From assembly GCA_001465015.1 (NCBI GenBank), contig LNEO01000238.1, positions 1 through 45,288 of the forward strand: DNA of 45,288 bases, given 5' to 3'. The stretch comes from Deltaproteobacteria bacterium Ga0077539 (lineage in GTDB: Bacteria; Myxococcota_A; Polyangia; Polyangiales; Ga0077539). A program made the position numbers and the translations under genes. Positions 44,633-45,288 of this stretch are shown here, in pieces (the stretch's first letter is position 1; the number at the start of each line of letters is the position of its first letter). Below the pieces are notes generated by a model that saw nothing but the letters and a program-made list of their open reading frames with translations, was not told where the DNA came from and did not search any database.

Positions 44633-45076
44633 TCACAACCCTCGCACGATTTCGTCGGTCACCGCGTCGAACTCGAGCGCCGGCAACCCTCCGTGATCTC
44701 TACGAAATCGATCGACCGAGCCGGGCGCGACCGGGACGAGGTCGGGCCCCATCGGTCCGCGCACGTCGCTCGCTCGCACGTAGCGCACCGCGCGCGCGGG
44801 CGTCCGCAGCTCGCCCGGACCGTAGTGCTCGATGACCCACGGATCGCTCAACCCTCGCCCGGCTGCCGTCGATCGATACTGAAACAAGCAGCGCGGAGCG
44901 TCGAACGACAGCGCGCGGCCGTCCTTCGTCGCGCCTGCGCGAAAGCGCGAGTCGGGCGCGACCCTCATTCCACAGAGGGCGCATCGCTGGGCGCTCGAAG
45001 CGCGGCTCTTGCACGCCATCATCACGGTGGAGACGAGCAGGGCGCCGAGGGCGCGGCGTCGAGAATCGCTGTGCAT
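44633..45076 (-). CDS. NosL-like copper-binding lipoprotein
   Basis: 147 residues from ATG 45076. Signal ALGALLVSTVMMAC (lipobox Cys22). The mature start RCALCGMRVAPDSRF (Cys32, Cys35, Met37) matches the CxxCGM copper-binding motif of NosL, the lipoprotein that delivers copper during nitrous-oxide reductase assembly. Downstream FDAPRCLFQYR, DPWVIEHYGPGEL and ARAVRYVRASDVRGPMG follow the family's pattern (the VxSDxxxPMG block). No nos genes are in the window, so its copper client is unknown; it forms a likely operon with the Rieske oxygenase. Confidence 0.82.
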   Translation of the reverse strand: MHSDSRRRALGALLVSTVMMACKSRASSAQRCALCGMRVAPDSRFRAGATKDGRALSFDAPRCLFQYRSTAAGRGLSDPWVIEHYGPGELRTPARAVRYVRASDVRGPMGPDLVPVAPGSVDRFRRDHGGLPALEFDAVTDEIVRGL

Positions 45077-45136
45077 CGAAGACAAAGTGTACCTCTCCGT
45101 ACGACCCACGATCGATGCGGTACTGTGTCCGCCGCG

Positions 45137-45288
45137 ATGTCAACGATTCGTCGTCTGCTGGGGCTCAAAGCGCTCGTTCACGATGCGGTGGACCACACGA
45201 CGCGCCTCATCGAAGAGGGACACGAGTCGGTCTCGCGCGCGGTGATGACGGTGCTCGACAACGTCGAGCCGGTTCGAGAGCCCGCGCA
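45137..45288 (+). CDS. 5' end of an unrecognised protein (continues past window)
   Basis: ATG 45137 opens a frame to the window's end: MSTIRRLLGLKALVHDAVDH, TTRLIEEGHESVSRAVMTVL. It is an amphipathic helical N-terminus without a signal peptide. Similar leaders occur on some bacterial lipase/PGAP1-like hydrolases, but only 50 residues are visible, so I make no call. It is divergent from the NosL-like gene across 60 bp. Confidence 0.5.
   Translation, partial: MSTIRRLLGLKALVHDAVDHTTRLIEEGHESVSRAVMTVLDNVEPVREPA

Overview
The window is very GC-rich, densely packed bacterial DNA with translationally coupled genes (ATGA/GTGA overlaps) and an unusual load of lipoproteins. Several lipoproteins begin their mature part with CGRT/CGART, and one secreted protein ends in a MYXO-CTERM-like tail. 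This points to a myxobacterium, most plausibly a Sandaracinus-like member of the Polyangiales. That placement is inferred from style; there is no rRNA. I saw no rRNA, tRNA or CRISPR array.

Layout. 1-5.4 kb: the tail of a YgfZ-type protein, a lipoprotein and a methyltransferase, then a small surface-glycan or glycolipid cluster (DegT aminotransferase, GT4-like glycosyltransferase, CDP-alcohol phosphatidyltransferase with a degenerate nucleotidyltransferase-like front half). 5.4-7.9 kb: a Cys-rich lipoprotein, a gene-free stretch with a large inverted repeat enclosing two perfect hairpins, a membrane-protein gene broken across three frames, and a receiver-like small protein. 8.1-20.4 kb: 2,4-dienoyl-CoA reductase, a two-TM membrane protein, two tandem paralogous lipoproteins, an N-acyl-D-amino-acid deacylase-type amidohydrolase with a TlpA-like thioredoxin, a frameshifted YdeI-family gene, ssb and a HAD hydrolase. 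20.5-26.2 kb: an AT-hook-like small protein, a GT39-like membrane glycosyltransferase, a TPR lipoprotein, and a lipoprotein with a Cys-His-Asp papain-like signature. 26.2-37.4 kb: a degenerate HNH fragment, an RND pump with its adaptor, HrpB helicase, a haloalkane-dehalogenase-like hydrolase divergent from a LuxR-type regulator, a His-rich membrane protein pair and the MYXO-CTERM protein.

The most interesting region is 37,354-43,617. A perfect 36-bp direct repeat brackets about 6.2 kb. The repeat carries the stop codons of both outside genes (MYXO-CTERM protein on the left, Rieske oxygenase on the right), so both remain intact; joining the repeats would restore two convergent genes 2 bp apart. 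The segment therefore looks like an insertion. It carries a gene remnant, a 165-bp MITE-like element, and a four-gene overlapping or nearly overlapping operon: an exported radical-copper (galactose/glyoxal oxidase type) oxidase with all copper ligands, a small membrane protein, a mono-haem cytochrome c joined to a copper type II monooxygenase-like module with some expected ligands missing, and a Cys-rich lipoprotein. I propose this as a surface copper-haem redox system. Right of it lie a Rieske oxygenase and a NosL-like copper-binding lipoprotein, which belong to the ancestral backbone.
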